Assembly: GCF_000317515.1 (NCBI RefSeq) | Contig: NC_019738.1 | Coordinates: 3,870,001 to 3,934,000, forward strand | Length of the DNA: 64,000 bases | Source: Allocoleopsis franciscana PCC 7113 | GTDB lineage: Bacteria; Cyanobacteriota; Cyanobacteriia; Cyanobacteriales; Coleofasciculaceae | Direction of reading: 5' to 3' | In this document: in pieces, positions 9,225 through 18,946 of the stretch | Layout of the letters: each line of letters begins with the position of its first letter | Position numbering within the stretch: position 1 is the first letter of the stretch | Program-made: the position numbers and the translations under genes | Notes under the pieces: generated by a model | Seen by the model: the letters and a program-made list of their open reading frames with translations, nothing else | The model's database searches: none | Told to the model about the DNA's origin: nothing

Positions 9225-12200
9225 ATGAAGTTTGTAGTTAGTTGGACTCATACTCGCATGGCCTGGTTTATAGGCGCTCTCATGGTGGTTTTGCTGAGTA
9301 TCCTGCCATTCACCCTAGCGCCTAGTCAGGCACCAACTCAAGCCGCGACATCCCCGGTAGAACTCACGCAAGGATGGCAATATCGCTGGGACGAGTCTCC
9401 AGTCGATGAAACGGGTATTCCTCTTTGCGCTCAAGAAACGATTTCAAGTCCTAATTGGCAATCATTTCGGTTTCCCAAAAAACTGGATAAGCCACAAGAA
9501 GCAAAAATTCTTTGGTTGCGTGTACCCTTACCCGCAGGCCAATGGCAATATCCAGCCGTTTATTTACGGTCTATTCCCTACATTTTAGGGGCTTATATTC
9601 AGAATCAACGGATTTATAGCCAATATTATCTGACACCTTTTGGTCAAGCTCAGTTGAGCCATTATCAATGGCCTATCGTTACTCTTCAGTCCGATTTTTC
9701 CAATCAATTCCTGTGTTTTCAAGTTTATGCTAATAATTCTGATTCTCTGTATATTGGATTGTTTGATCGGGTTACGGTTGGTTCGCAGGTAGACTTACTT
9801 AAGCGATTGCTTCAGCAAGAATTAGATGAAATACTAGGAGTATTTTTTGCTTTTTTAGGTTTAATTTCCATTCTTCTAGCCTCCAATCGACAAGAGAAGA
9901 AATCTTACCTATCTTTTGGGGTCTTAGCCATACTTATTGCTTTGTACACTATTGCTCGTTCTGATTTAATTACTTTATTCATCAAAAATTATATTTTGTT
10001 GGATTATACCCATTACATCTCTTTTTACTTGATGCCGATTAGTGCTTGCTTCTTTTTTGAAGAAATGTTTGGGTTCCGTTACAAAAGAGTTATTCAGGGG
10101 TTATGGAAAATTCATCTGATTTACGCTGTAATCGCATTACCGTTAGTGGTATTCCAAGTTGTCTCTTGGAGTTCTACAGTTCTTCCGGCGCAAATTTTAT
10201 TATTATCAAGCGCTTTGATTTTATTAACCATTTCTATAAAAAATTCTCACCAAGGCAACTGGGATGCCAAATTGTTTACAACTGGCTTCTCTACGCTTAC
10301 CCTCTGTGTCATTCATGATGTTTTAATTTACATATTTGAACCCGTAAACTGGTATCAAAAATTCTATCCTTGGGGAACTCTAATTTTTATTTTGTGTTTA
10401 GGATTTATTTTAGAGCGACGGTTCAGTGAAGCGCGGAAGCGATTACAGGCTTATGCGATAGAACTAGAGAAGAAAAATGCAGATTTGCAGAAAATCAATC
10501 AACTTAAGGATGAATTTTTAGCCAATACCTCTCACGAACTTAAAACTCCGCTGAATGGAATTATCGGCATTGCTGAGTCATTAATCGATGGCGCAACAGG
10601 CCCGTTATCTCAAAAAACTTTATTTAATCTTTCTTTGATTGCCTCTAGTGGTAAGCGTCTCTCTCAGTTAGTTAACGACTTATTGGATTTCTCCCAATTA
10701 AAACATAAAAATCTTGAGCTAAAAATTCAAGTTGTGGGAATCAGAGAGATTACTAATGTTGTATTAATGCTCTCTCAACCCCTTGTCGGTAAAAAAGATT
10801 TACGGCTGGTGAATAAAATTGATCCAGATCTTCCTACTGTCAAGGCTGATGAAAACCGATTACAACAGATTTTGTACAATCTAGTTGGCAACGCAATTAA
10901 ATTTACCCCCAGTGGAACAGTTGAAGTTTCGGCGGCTGCGGTGAATCAGGAACTGGAAATTACAGTGGCGGATACGGGTATTGGTATCCCAACGGATAAG
11001 TTAGACCGAGTTTTTGAATCCTTTGAACAAGCGGATGGCTCAATTGCTAGAGAATACGGGGGAGCAGGTTTAGGTTTGGCGGTTACCAAACAGTTGGTAC
11101 AGTTGCACAATGGCAGAATTTGGGTGGAGTCTACGGTGGGAGTAGGTTCTCGTTTCATTTTTACTTTACCCATATCCCAAGGCCAGGTAGAGCGAAAACG
11201 GCAAAAAGAAGTTTCAAAATTTCAAATGTCCTCTGTTATTAAAGAGGCTCCTAATAATTTCCTAATAGAACCAGAAAAGTTAGCCCCCGCGAACAAAGGG
11301 TTTCAAATCTTAATTGTGGATGATGAACCCGTTAATCTTCAGGTTCTCGTCAATCATCTTTCTCTGCAAAATTATGCAATTACTCAAGCTGCCAACGGGA
11401 TGGAGGCATTAGAACTGATTGATCGGGGATTTAAGCCAGACCTGATTTTACTAGATATTATGATGCCCAAAATGACTGGGTATGAACTTTGTCAAAAAAT
11501 TCGCGAACGGTTTCCCGCAAATGAGTTGCCAGTGGTTTTGTTAACAGCGAAAAATCAAGTGTCTGATTTAGTCGAAGGGTTTAGTGCGGGTGCAAATGAC
11601 TATTTGACTAAGCCTGTGTTGAAAAATGAACTATTAGCACGGATTAAAACTCATATTCGCTTAGCGAAGATTAATGAAGCTTACGGACGTTTTGTCCCTC
11701 ATGAGTTTTTACAATTTTTGGAACGAGAGAGCATTATTGATGTTCAGTTAGGCGACCAAGTGCAGAAAGAAATGACCGTTCTTTTTGCAGATATTCGCTC
11801 GTTTACCAATCTATCGGAGAAGATGTCTCCGAAAGAAAATTTTGACTTTCTCAATGCTTACTTAAGCCGAGTCAGTCCAGTGATTCGTAAGTATCATGGT
11901 TTTATTGATAAATATATAGGTGATGCCGTGATGGCGCTGTTTCCCCAATCCGCTGATGATGCTGTGCAGGCGGCAATAGAGATGCAAAAGCAAGTTTCTC
12001 TTTATAATGTTTATCGACAACAGACGGGTGAAGAACCAATTGCGATCGGGATTGGTTTACATACAGGCAGTTTAATGCTTGGTACAGTGGGAGAACCCGA
12101 ACGGATGGAAGGCACGGTGATTGCAGATGCTGTAAATCTAGCGTCTCGTTTAGAAGGGTTAACGAAGCTTTATGGCGTCGATATTTTAATCAGCGAAAAA

Positions 12201-12524
12201 ACTCTGTATGGTTTAGATGACTCCCAAAAATATCATTATCGCTTTCTCGGTCGCGTCCGAGTGAAGGGTAAAAGCCAACCGGTAGATGTGTTTGAAGTTT
12301 ATGAGGCTAACCCTGAACCTGTGATTCATCTAAAGAGACAAACCCGCACTGAATTTGAGCGAGGAGTGGCTCTTTATGTTGACAAAAACTTTGCCGAGGC
12401 GCAGGACGTTTTTCAGGACGTTTTGCAACGCAATGAGCAAGATAAGGTCGCTCGATTGTATATAGAGCGCTGTATCAAAGCTCAAAGATTTGGTGTCTCT
12501 GAACTTGATATTGTAATTAACTAA
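9225..12524 (+). CDS. Membrane histidine kinase - receiver - adenylate/guanylate cyclase fusion
   Basis: This 1099-residue receptor runs from signal input to cAMP-type output in one chain. A membrane helix lies at about 12-36. An extracytoplasmic beta-rich domain (about 45-190) and then several helices (about 200-400) resemble the 7TMR-DISM arrangement. The kinase part has ANTSHELKTPLNGI with His437, an ATPase N-box near 540 (RLQQILYNLVGNAIKF) and a glycine box EYGGAGLGLAV. The receiver begins ILIVDDEPVNL near 695, with Asp744 in LLDIMMP. A class III cyclase domain follows: VLFADIRSFTNL (Asp856) and KYIGDAVMALF (Asp900), the two metal-binding aspartates. Known biology: CyaC-type cyanobacterial cyclases combine histidine kinase and receiver with cyclase. 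The ligand is unknown. It ends 16 bp from the convergent HD-like gene. Confidence 0.93.
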   Translation: MKFVVSWTHTRMAWFIGALMVVLLSILPFTLAPSQAPTQAATSPVELTQGWQYRWDESPVDETGIPLCAQETISSPNWQSFRFPKKLDKPQEAKILWLRVPLPAGQWQYPAVYLRSIPYILGAYIQNQRIYSQYYLTPFGQAQLSHYQWPIVTLQSDFSNQFLCFQVYANNSDSLYIGLFDRVTVGSQVDLLKRLLQQELDEILGVFFAFLGLISILLASNRQEKKSYLSFGVLAILIALYTIARSDLITLFIKNYILLDYTHYISFYLMPISACFFFEEMFGFRYKRVIQGLWKIHLIYAVIALPLVVFQVVSWSSTVLPAQILLLSSALILLTISIKNSHQGNWDAKLFTTGFSTLTLCVIHDVLIYIFEPVNWYQKFYPWGTLIFILCLGFILERRFSEARKRLQAYAIELEKKNADLQKINQLKDEFLANTSHELKTPLNGIIGIAESLIDGATGPLSQKTLFNLSLIASSGKRLSQLVNDLLDFSQLKHKNLELKIQVVGIREITNVVLMLSQPLVGKKDLRLVNKIDPDLPTVKADENRLQQILYNLVGNAIKFTPSGTVEVSAAAVNQELEITVADTGIGIPTDKLDRVFESFEQADGSIAREYGGAGLGLAVTKQLVQLHNGRIWVESTVGVGSRFIFTLPISQGQVERKRQKEVSKFQMSSVIKEAPNNFLIEPEKLAPANKGFQILIVDDEPVNLQVLVNHLSLQNYAITQAANGMEALELIDRGFKPDLILLDIMMPKMTGYELCQKIRERFPANELPVVLLTAKNQVSDLVEGFSAGANDYLTKPVLKNELLARIKTHIRLAKINEAYGRFVPHEFLQFLERESIIDVQLGDQVQKEMTVLFADIRSFTNLSEKMSPKENFDFLNAYLSRVSPVIRKYHGFIDKYIGDAVMALFPQSADDAVQAAIEMQKQVSLYNVYRQQTGEEPIAIGIGLHTGSLMLGTVGEPERMEGTVIADAVNLASRLEGLTKLYGVDILISEKTLYGLDDSQKYHYRFLGRVRVKGKSQPVDVFEVYEANPEPVIHLKRQTRTEFERGVALYVDKNFAEAQDVFQDVLQRNEQDKVARLYIERCIKAQRFGVSELDIVIN

Positions 12525-12540
12525 GATTGGACAGCTCAAT

Positions 12541-13941
12541 TTAGTGAGGTTTTGTTTGACTAAACGTAGTGTCTAAACTCAATTCCCGCAAAGCTTCAAT
12601 CCGATTGGTAAAAACTTGCTCCACCGCGTTGATAATCGTGCTGAGTACCTCAGATTTGAGTTCGCGGAGAAAATCTGTTGCCGAAATAGCTCCAGCAAAG
12701 AAGGCTTTAGCTTGCTTCAATAAGTATCCCACTGAATCAAACCCAATGGATCTAATAATATAGGTAGCAACGGGCGAGTTTTTTAGGTCATAAACCGACT
12801 CTTGATTTCGTCCTTGAATTAACAGATCTAACACCTCAGCTTCTAAGGTGGTTTTAGGCTCTAGAGGAATGAGAAGATCGGGGAGAAACTGAGCTAAGGT
12901 GGGTGTAATGGTTCCTGGTCTAGGTAATTCTCCCATCAAAGTGGACAAGGGAATATTCCGTCCCAGGCGATAGCTGATCGCTTCTAAAATAGCGATCGTA
13001 ATTACCTTGATGGCTAAATAGAGTCTGGCTACTTCTAAGTTTTTTTGCGTTCGAGAAATCAATATCCGATAAGTTGGATCATCGGGTTCTTCCATAAATT
13101 GCTGGAACACTATTTCTGGCTTGAGGAAGTTCATAAACTCTTCCATCTTGTGCAGAGAGCGGCGGTATCCCTGCACGGTGTAAGAATCAGCATGACTCAG
13201 CTCATGGTTCGTTTCAGGCATGAGGTTCCAGGTATTGTCCAAGAAATCAGCGGAATTGGGAAAGGCAAAATTCTCCACATCCCGGTTAACCAAACGCACT
13301 GAACGCTTGACAACAGCAATGGTTTGAGCTTCATCCCAACCAAAGTTAAAGTGATGATTGGCGGCTATCAAACGCTCGTAGAGCCGCTCACTGGGCGTTA
13401 AGCCTGATTCTGATAAGCCCCGGAAGGGAATGGTTGCTTCAATACAAGCGGCAATCTGAGCGATCAAACTCGGTGACAACAAAGGCTCTAAAGCCATGGC
13501 AGCAATGACTGCACTTAAGAATTCGTTTTGGCCTTTGAAGGGAGAAAGAGTTTCACCAGGAACCAACCCAAATACTGCCATGACAATTTCAAACATCAAA
13601 TCATTGGGTAGTGTGGCAGGTTTTTCGATTACTAGCTTGCCTTTATCTTCCAAAATAAAAGGTGCTAAGTAACGACTGATGTTGAGATTCATGCCATGAT
13701 CGACTTGCACATAGACGATGTCATGAAATAAAGCCGCCAAAATTTCAATGGCATCAACGGAGCCACCGACCTCAAAAATGTGTTCAGTGGTATGAAAATA
13801 GCGCCAAGGGCCGGTCATTGTTTGAATAATCAACTCAGTGATCTTCTCAATTTGAACCGGATCACTTTTTCCTTCTAACTGGGCTATTGCCCAAACCAAA
13901 CGATCTTTGCAACGAGTACGAGCAACTTGTAGCTCCATCAT
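12541..13941 (-). CDS. HD-like superfamily protein (predicted phosphohydrolase)
   Basis: The 466-residue product begins at the ATG at 13941, which has GAGGTGG five bases upstream; an upstream TTG at 13959 is open but poorer. Residues about 20-90 hold WRYFHTTEHIFEV followed by ILAALFHDIVYVQ, which fits the metal-binding H...HD core of HD-domain phosphohydrolases. A further His-containing stretch is IAANHHFNFGWDEA. The C-terminal half is helical with no motif I recognise. Cyanobacteria carry proteins of this type as conserved hypotheticals. Whether it hydrolyses a nucleotide is not shown. Its leader contains a strongly paired region (13986-14057), so RNA-level control is possible. Confidence 0.7.
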   Translation of the reverse strand: MMELQVARTRCKDRLVWAIAQLEGKSDPVQIEKITELIIQTMTGPWRYFHTTEHIFEVGGSVDAIEILAALFHDIVYVQVDHGMNLNISRYLAPFILEDKGKLVIEKPATLPNDLMFEIVMAVFGLVPGETLSPFKGQNEFLSAVIAAMALEPLLSPSLIAQIAACIEATIPFRGLSESGLTPSERLYERLIAANHHFNFGWDEAQTIAVVKRSVRLVNRDVENFAFPNSADFLDNTWNLMPETNHELSHADSYTVQGYRRSLHKMEEFMNFLKPEIVFQQFMEEPDDPTYRILISRTQKNLEVARLYLAIKVITIAILEAISYRLGRNIPLSTLMGELPRPGTITPTLAQFLPDLLIPLEPKTTLEAEVLDLLIQGRNQESVYDLKNSPVATYIIRSIGFDSVGYLLKQAKAFFAGAISATDFLRELKSEVLSTIINAVEQVFTNRIEALRELSLDTTFSQTKPH

Positions 13942-13985
13942 TACCACCTCATTCCCCAATTTAAACAGTCACAGAAGGTGCGGAC

Positions 13986-14057
13986 ACAGGCAGCACTTAT
14001 GACGGACATCGGTTCAAAGCCGAATGGTGCTGATCTAGGGTGCTGATAGTTGCCTGT
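13986..14057. ncRNA. Candidate structured leader RNA with two competing pairings
   Basis: ACAGG at 13986 can pair with CCTGT ending at 14057. CAGCAC at 13991-13996 can pair with either of two identical GTGCTG copies (14027-14032 and 14040-14045). Inside is a small hairpin CGG(TT)caa(AG)CCG near 14010. The element lies 45-115 bases upstream of the ATG at 13941, in the leader of that leftward gene. The mutually exclusive pairings are read directly from the sequence. That it is an RNA switch is inference, and it matches no class I recognise. Confidence 0.35.
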
Positions 14058-14576
14058 TGCGCTTGCAAGTACGCTCCATGCTACTACGAACTTCAGTTAT
14101 TCAGTACCACTCGTCTAAAGACCCTTAGCCGCGTGCGGCTGTTCACCCCAAAGTGCCACCGCAATTGGTCATCACCCTTTACTTTACCTGGGAGAGAGAA
14201 GATTTGGCTTTAACTTTTTGAGCAAAAATTTGCACTATTGTCTGATCTGTGGATGAAAGCCTGACTTTATTACACGGCGACTCTTTGTTTTTAATACTGA
14301 GTTGCATTCAAGCCGATCAGTTTCTCTCCCCTTCGGGCAGGGTATTTGCTGACTCATCCGTGTGAAAAAGTTTGTTGCTCCAGCAACACATCTATAGTTT
14401 TTTTGTAACAAAGTCAAGCTATACTCATTCGCTTCGCCTTCCTGAGACTGGGAAAATTGCGATCGCGTAATGTCCTCAATCCCAGAAGCGGCTGCTGATT
14501 GTAACGCCTCAGCATTACCGCAGAACATGGCAAAGACGAACAGAATTTAAGAAATTAATCAGAGTCAGTCCGAACA
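14058..14576. other. Gap without an accepted gene
   Basis: About 520 bp. It contains a short perfect hairpin AGCCGCgtGCGGCT near 14130. A 97-codon leftward frame at 14235-14528 has mixed composition and no recognisable domain, so I do not call it. Confidence 0.4.
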
Positions 14577-14611
14577 CTAAAAAAGTCGGGGCAAGCTAAA
14601 AAGATTGCCCC
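14577..14611 (-). terminator. Rho-independent terminator of the second rhodanese-fold gene
   Basis: GGGGCAA (14588-14594) pairs perfectly with TTGCCCC (14605-14611). Read leftwards, the stem is followed by GACTTTTTTAG. It lies 77 bp past the stop codon at 14688. Confidence 0.75.
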
Positions 14612-14687
14612 ATTTTACTGTTATCTTGCGTATCTTATGAGGTGAACCCGATTAAGGCACATAGTTCCTTAATTTGCCTATCAAACG

Positions 14688-15173
14688 TTATAGGTTTTTT
14701 GACGTAACTTGTGCGTGCTTATCTAACCGAGATTTAACATTGTACTCGGCGCTGCTGGCATCATATCCAGTTTCAGCATTGCCTTCGGTCGGCCCACCAA
14801 TCGCTTTCCAAGCGGCAAGTCCACCTCTTAACTCTGATACGCTCTCAAACCCAGCTTGGCGCAGTTGGTTGGCGGCTTGAGCCGATTGTTCGTCGCTGTC
14901 ACCGTAAACATAGATTTCGCGCCGAGGCTCAAGACTATCTAATGCCATCTGTGGCAAGTCTCCCATCGGCATTGCCACAGCGCCCATGATGCGAGAGGCA
15001 TTGAAAGCTCCGCGATCACGTACATCTAGAATGGTAAATGCCACTTCACCCCATTCAAGGCGTTGTTTGAGAGCTTGAGCGCTCGACTGCGGCGTTTGCT
15101 GGCTGGGCGGAGTAGGCGTAACGTTAGGAAGCTTGTCTTTGGCATTAAGTATTGTATTTTCAACGTCTGGCAT
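14688..15173 (-). CDS. Second rhodanese-fold protein lacking the catalytic cysteine
   Basis: This 161-residue paralogue of the protein at 8534-8896 starts at an ATG at 15173. A Pro/Gln/Ser-rich N-terminal stretch (about 1-32) precedes the domain: EWGEVAFTILDVRDRGAF, ASRIMGAVAMP, then QAANQLRQAGFESVSELRGG and LAAWKAIGGP. The active-site loop reads YVYGDSDEQSA, again without Cys. A 30-residue charged tail follows. Two copies with the same loss within 6 kb suggest a retained non-enzymatic function, perhaps binding; this is inference. It is monocistronic with its own terminator at 14577-14611. Confidence 0.87.
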   Translation of the reverse strand: MPDVENTILNAKDKLPNVTPTPPSQQTPQSSAQALKQRLEWGEVAFTILDVRDRGAFNASRIMGAVAMPMGDLPQMALDSLEPRREIYVYGDSDEQSAQAANQLRQAGFESVSELRGGLAAWKAIGGPTEGNAETGYDASSAEYNVKSRLDKHAQVTSKNL

Positions 15174-15683
15174 AAAGATTTATCACCGAATTACATCAAT
15201 TGCAATTTAACAAGGTATTCATACTCAACCGTCCTTCTAGAGAGGGAGGATTGAGTAAATCTTCCTTAAGACAGAATGGTTTTCCCAAAAGGCTAGCTGG
15301 CTTGAAAATCAGCAGTTTTCAACTGTACAAAAGCCTCTTTCAGCTTTTGTATCAGTAATTGAGAGAGATTTACTAAAAAATAGCCGGATTGCTCAATACT
15401 CAAAGGCGTTTTGTGATTTTTTATTCCCCATGATATAAGGTTTTTAGCCATTTCTCTATCCTTAGAGAGATGCAGTAGTCTTTGATGTCTTGACAGGTCA
15501 AAATTATTGTTAAAAAATCTGAAGTTAGATAGATTTTATTTTCTTTTTATAAGTGAATTGAGCGACAGGTAATGAAATCAAGATAAGAGTAATAAATCTG
15601 TCTGACCTAAAAAGGCTCAGTATGCCTAAGGTATGAATTAAATACCGCAGGTCAGATTTTCCTATCAATCTCCCTTGATAAAG
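15174..15683. promoter_or_regulatory. Divergent 510-bp regulatory region upstream of the sugar transporter
   Basis: A perfect nine-base inverted repeat, TACAAAAGC (15326-15334) and GCTTTTGTA (15343-15351), with an eight-base loop, stands mid-gap. It could be an operator or an RNA hairpin. The rest is AT-rich, with no gene. Confidence 0.4.
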
Positions 15684-17069
15684 ATGAAAGATATGAAAGT
15701 ACGAGGCGTCCGATCAAGACGCCTGCAAAGACTGATAAAAAAACTGGGAGTCCCTCGTCTTTTAGGAATCCTTGTTGCATGGATTCTCATCTTCCAAGTT
15801 TGGATACTGCCCGCGCTGACGCAACAGCCTGTCGTCATCACAATGATGTCGCAAGGTCAGGATTTGGCAAATTGGACACCCTTTTTTCAAGAATTTCAAC
15901 AGAAAAATCCCGACATTCGGATCAATGTTGTAGAAGGGCCATTTGATACTAACCTACAAGAGAACCTCCTCACCTCTGCCTTTCTCTTAGGAGACTCGCC
16001 CTACGATGTTCTTAACCTTGATATTGTCTGGGTACCAAAATTTGCCGCCGCAGGCTGGCTAAGGCCTTTGGACGACCGAGTTTCTGCGGAACAACTGGCA
16101 GAAATGGTTGAGAACAACATCGACGGTGGGCGCTATCAAGGTAAACTTTATCGGATGCCGACAAACTCCGATGCGGGAGTGCTTTACTACCGCACAGATC
16201 TGTTAAAGCAAATTGGTGCGAAACCGCCAGAAACCTTTAGCGAGATGGTGGGAATTCTTCAGAACTTGCAGAAATCAGGCGCAAAAGATAATGAGTGGGG
16301 TTATCTCTGGCAAGGCAGGCAGTACGAAGGTGTATCTGCAATGTTTATCGAGGTTCTTGAAGGCTTCGGTGGCTTCTGGGTTAATCCAGATACCCTTGAA
16401 GTCGGTCTCGATCAACCACAGGCCATCGAGGCGGTTAATTTTTTACGCAACACGATTACCCAAGGCATTTCTCCTCGTGGTGTCACTACCTATGGAGAAG
16501 AAGAAACACGCCAAATCTTTCAAAGTGGTGGCGCAGTTTTCTTGCGTAATTGGCCTTATGTCTGGAAATTGGTGAATCAAGAAGACTCAAAAATTCGCGG
16601 TAAAGTTGGCATCCGACCCATGCTTCAGGGCGCAGGTCAAACGGGTGGTTCTTGCTTAGGTGGATGGGGTTTAGGAATATCCACGACGACTAAACACCCA
16701 GAGGAAGCATGGCGACTCATTCAGTACATGACGAGTAAAGATACGATGCGCCGATTTGTTTTAGAAACGGGGTTAATTTCTAGTTACAAATCCCTGTTTA
16801 CAGAGCCGGAAATTATGGCAAAATACCCTCACTTTCCGCAACTTCTAGAAGCCGTTCAACAATCGGTTTTACGGCCTCCTGTTGCCCAATATGCCCAAGC
16901 TTCAGATATTTTGCAACGCTATCTCAGTGCGGCTTTTACGAATGGCATGAATCCACAAGATGCGATGCAGGCCGCAGCAAGAGAAACCCGGAATTTATTG
17001 GGTCGTTTGCAGCGTACTCAAACGTCTCAAGACTCAGCACCTGCCCAAAAGGTAGCAATTCACTCTTAA
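15684..17069 (+). CDS. Sugar ABC transporter substrate-binding protein (CUT1, MalE-like)
   Basis: About 461 residues from the ATG at 15684; an upstream TTG at 15675 is less likely. A basic N-terminus and one hydrophobic helix (LLGILVAWILIFQVWILPAL) form a signal anchor or uncleaved signal, placing the protein in the periplasm. The mature part has the family-1 solute-binding pattern: WTPFFQEFQQKNPDIRINVV, YDVLNLDIVWVPKFAAAGWL, YRMPTNSDAGVLYYRTDLL and the C-terminal EEAWRLIQYMTS. It heads an operon of two permeases and an ATPase. Known cyanobacterial relatives import glucosylglycerol, sucrose or trehalose (GgtBCD/GgtA type). The actual sugar cannot be told from sequence. Confidence 0.9.
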   Translation: MKDMKVRGVRSRRLQRLIKKLGVPRLLGILVAWILIFQVWILPALTQQPVVITMMSQGQDLANWTPFFQEFQQKNPDIRINVVEGPFDTNLQENLLTSAFLLGDSPYDVLNLDIVWVPKFAAAGWLRPLDDRVSAEQLAEMVENNIDGGRYQGKLYRMPTNSDAGVLYYRTDLLKQIGAKPPETFSEMVGILQNLQKSGAKDNEWGYLWQGRQYEGVSAMFIEVLEGFGGFWVNPDTLEVGLDQPQAIEAVNFLRNTITQGISPRGVTTYGEEETRQIFQSGGAVFLRNWPYVWKLVNQEDSKIRGKVGIRPMLQGAGQTGGSCLGGWGLGISTTTKHPEEAWRLIQYMTSKDTMRRFVLETGLISSYKSLFTEPEIMAKYPHFPQLLEAVQQSVLRPPVAQYAQASDILQRYLSAAFTNGMNPQDAMQAAARETRNLLGRLQRTQTSQDSAPAQKVAIHS

Positions 17070-17097
17070 GACGCACACTTCATCCTTCACACTTCTA

Positions 17098-18018
17098 ATG
17101 ACTACTGCACAGGTAAGAGACGTAATTCGAGAACGAGAACAGCGAACTGGATGGTTTTTACTATTACCCGCGATCATCCTGCTGTTATTGGTATTTGCTT
17201 ATCCCATTGGACGGGCTTTCTGGTTAAGTTTATTCACCCAAAATTTAGGCACCCAACTCCAAACAGAATTTTCCGGCTTGTACAACTACGGACGCATGGC
17301 GGGCGATGGCCGTTTCTGGCGAAGTATGTTGAACACGAGCATCTTTACCGCCGCCTCTGTTTTACTGGAATTAGTACTAGGAATGGGCGTGGCTTTGGTA
17401 CTCAATCAATCCTTTAAAGGACGTGGACTAGTCCGAACGATTACCCTCATTCCTTGGGCGTTGCCAACTGCTTTAATGGGACTCGCTTGGGCTTGGATTT
17501 TTAATGACCAATTCGGTGTGGTTAATGACATCCTCATGCGCTTGGGAATCATTAATACGGGAATTACCTGGTTAGGCGATCCCACATTGGCTATGGTGGC
17601 TGTTGTGCTTGCCGATGTTTGGAAAACAACACCCTTTATTGCCATCCTTTTGTTGGCTGGGTTGCAATCGATTTCCACTGACCTTTATGAAGCTCATTCT
17701 ATTGATGGGGCGACTCCCTGGCAGAGTTTTTGGAAAATTACCATTCCCCTATTGATGCCTCAAATTGTGATTGCTGTGTTGTTCCGATTTGCCCAGGCGT
17801 TCGGCATTTTTGACCTCATTCAGGTGATGACTGGGGGTGGCCCAGGGGGAGCTACGGAAACGGTTTCTCTCTATATTTATGGTACCGTGATGCGTTACTT
17901 GGATTTTGGTTATGGGGCGGCACTCGTGGTTGTAACCTTTGTTTTACTCGTCGCTGCTGTGGCAATCGCCGCTTATTTCTTGTCCAGATCCCGTGCTAAT
18001 GCCGCAGGAGCAAGATAG
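17098..18018 (+). CDS. Sugar ABC transporter permease, MalF-like
   Basis: This 306-residue inner-membrane protein has six predicted membrane helices, beginning WFLLLPAIILLLLVFAYPIG. The EAA loop that contacts the ATPase is EAHSIDGATPWQSFWKITIP near residue 200. GGGPGGATETVSLYIY is a common MalF/UgpA-type motif. It starts 28 bp after the binding-protein gene, so it is co-transcribed. It should form the channel with the permease at 18077-18946. The length is standard for CUT1 permeases without the large periplasmic loop of E. coli MalF. Confidence 0.94.
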   Translation: MTTAQVRDVIREREQRTGWFLLLPAIILLLLVFAYPIGRAFWLSLFTQNLGTQLQTEFSGLYNYGRMAGDGRFWRSMLNTSIFTAASVLLELVLGMGVALVLNQSFKGRGLVRTITLIPWALPTALMGLAWAWIFNDQFGVVNDILMRLGIINTGITWLGDPTLAMVAVVLADVWKTTPFIAILLLAGLQSISTDLYEAHSIDGATPWQSFWKITIPLLMPQIVIAVLFRFAQAFGIFDLIQVMTGGGPGGATETVSLYIYGTVMRYLDFGYGAALVVVTFVLLVAAVAIAAYFLSRSRANAAGAR

Positions 18019-18076
18019 TTAATCGTTAAAAGTTCCAGCTTTTTTTGCACTTTCAATCCTTGAATTTTTCAATCCT

Positions 18077-18946
18077 ATGACTATCGCACACGAGCAACCC
18101 GCTGAAAAAGCCTCTACTTTCAACTGGCGGAAAATTCTTTTGCCTATCTCGGTTTTTTTGGTGGTTATTTTCTTCCTGGGGCCAGTTCTCTGGCAGGTAT
18201 TAACTTCCTTCAAAGTCAATTCAGATATCTCTGCTGTTCCCGCTGTTTACTTTCCCACGCGGCTTACCCTCGAACACTATCTGTCTTTATTCGTTCGCCG
18301 CCCATTTACTCTCTATATCATCAATAGTGCGTTTGTTTCCATCACTTCAACACTGCTAGCATTAGCCTTAGGTGCTCCGGCGGCTTATGTCTTGGCACGG
18401 ATGCGTCTACCGGGCGAAAAAATCATTCTTGCCGCTGTCTTAATCGTCACACTATTTCCAGCGGTTCTACTCTTTTTGGGACTGTTAGAAGTAGTCAGAA
18501 TTACCCATTTAGGCAATAACTACTTGGCTCTAATTCTTCCTTACACGGCGATTAATTTGCCGTTAACGATTTTGGTCATGCGGAGTTTTTTCCAACAACT
18601 GCCCAAAGATTTGGAAGATTCGGCAAAAGTCGATGGCTACAATACGGTGGAAATGCTAGTTAGGATTGTGTTGCCGATGACGCTGCCTGCACTGGTAACA
18701 ACTGGCATTCTCACCTTTATCTCTGCCTGGAATGAATTCATTTTTGCCCTAACCTTTATCACCCGTGAATCGATGAAGACGATACCCGTTGCAACCGCTC
18801 AGTTAAGTGGGGCGTCGGCTTTTGAAATTCCCTATGGGCCGATTGCTGCTGCTACAGTATTAGGAACCTTACCTTTAGTTATACTGGTGCTGTTGTTCCA
18901 GCGTAAGATTGTCCAGGGTTTAACCGCTGGTGCTGTCAAAGGATAG
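18077..18946 (+). CDS. Sugar ABC transporter permease, MalG-like
   Basis: This 289-residue second permease has six membrane helices. The periplasmic entry region YFPTRLTLEHYLSLF and the EAA loop EDSAKVDGYNTVEMLVRIVL are characteristic of the MalG branch. It starts 58 bp after the first permease, in the same operon. It is followed by a 289-bp gap before the ATPase gene, unusual spacing within such an operon; a weak hairpin (CCTGA/TCAGG) lies in that gap around 19170-19193, so the ATPase may have its own promoter. Confidence 0.94.
   Translation: MTIAHEQPAEKASTFNWRKILLPISVFLVVIFFLGPVLWQVLTSFKVNSDISAVPAVYFPTRLTLEHYLSLFVRRPFTLYIINSAFVSITSTLLALALGAPAAYVLARMRLPGEKIILAAVLIVTLFPAVLLFLGLLEVVRITHLGNNYLALILPYTAINLPLTILVMRSFFQQLPKDLEDSAKVDGYNTVEMLVRIVLPMTLPALVTTGILTFISAWNEFIFALTFITRESMKTIPVATAQLSGASAFEIPYGPIAAATVLGTLPLVILVLLFQRKIVQGLTAGAVKG

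Noticed and set aside
14235-14528. 97-codon leftward frame in a gap
   Set aside because: Composition is mixed, no ribosome site, and it reads through short repeats. No homologous pattern is recognised.
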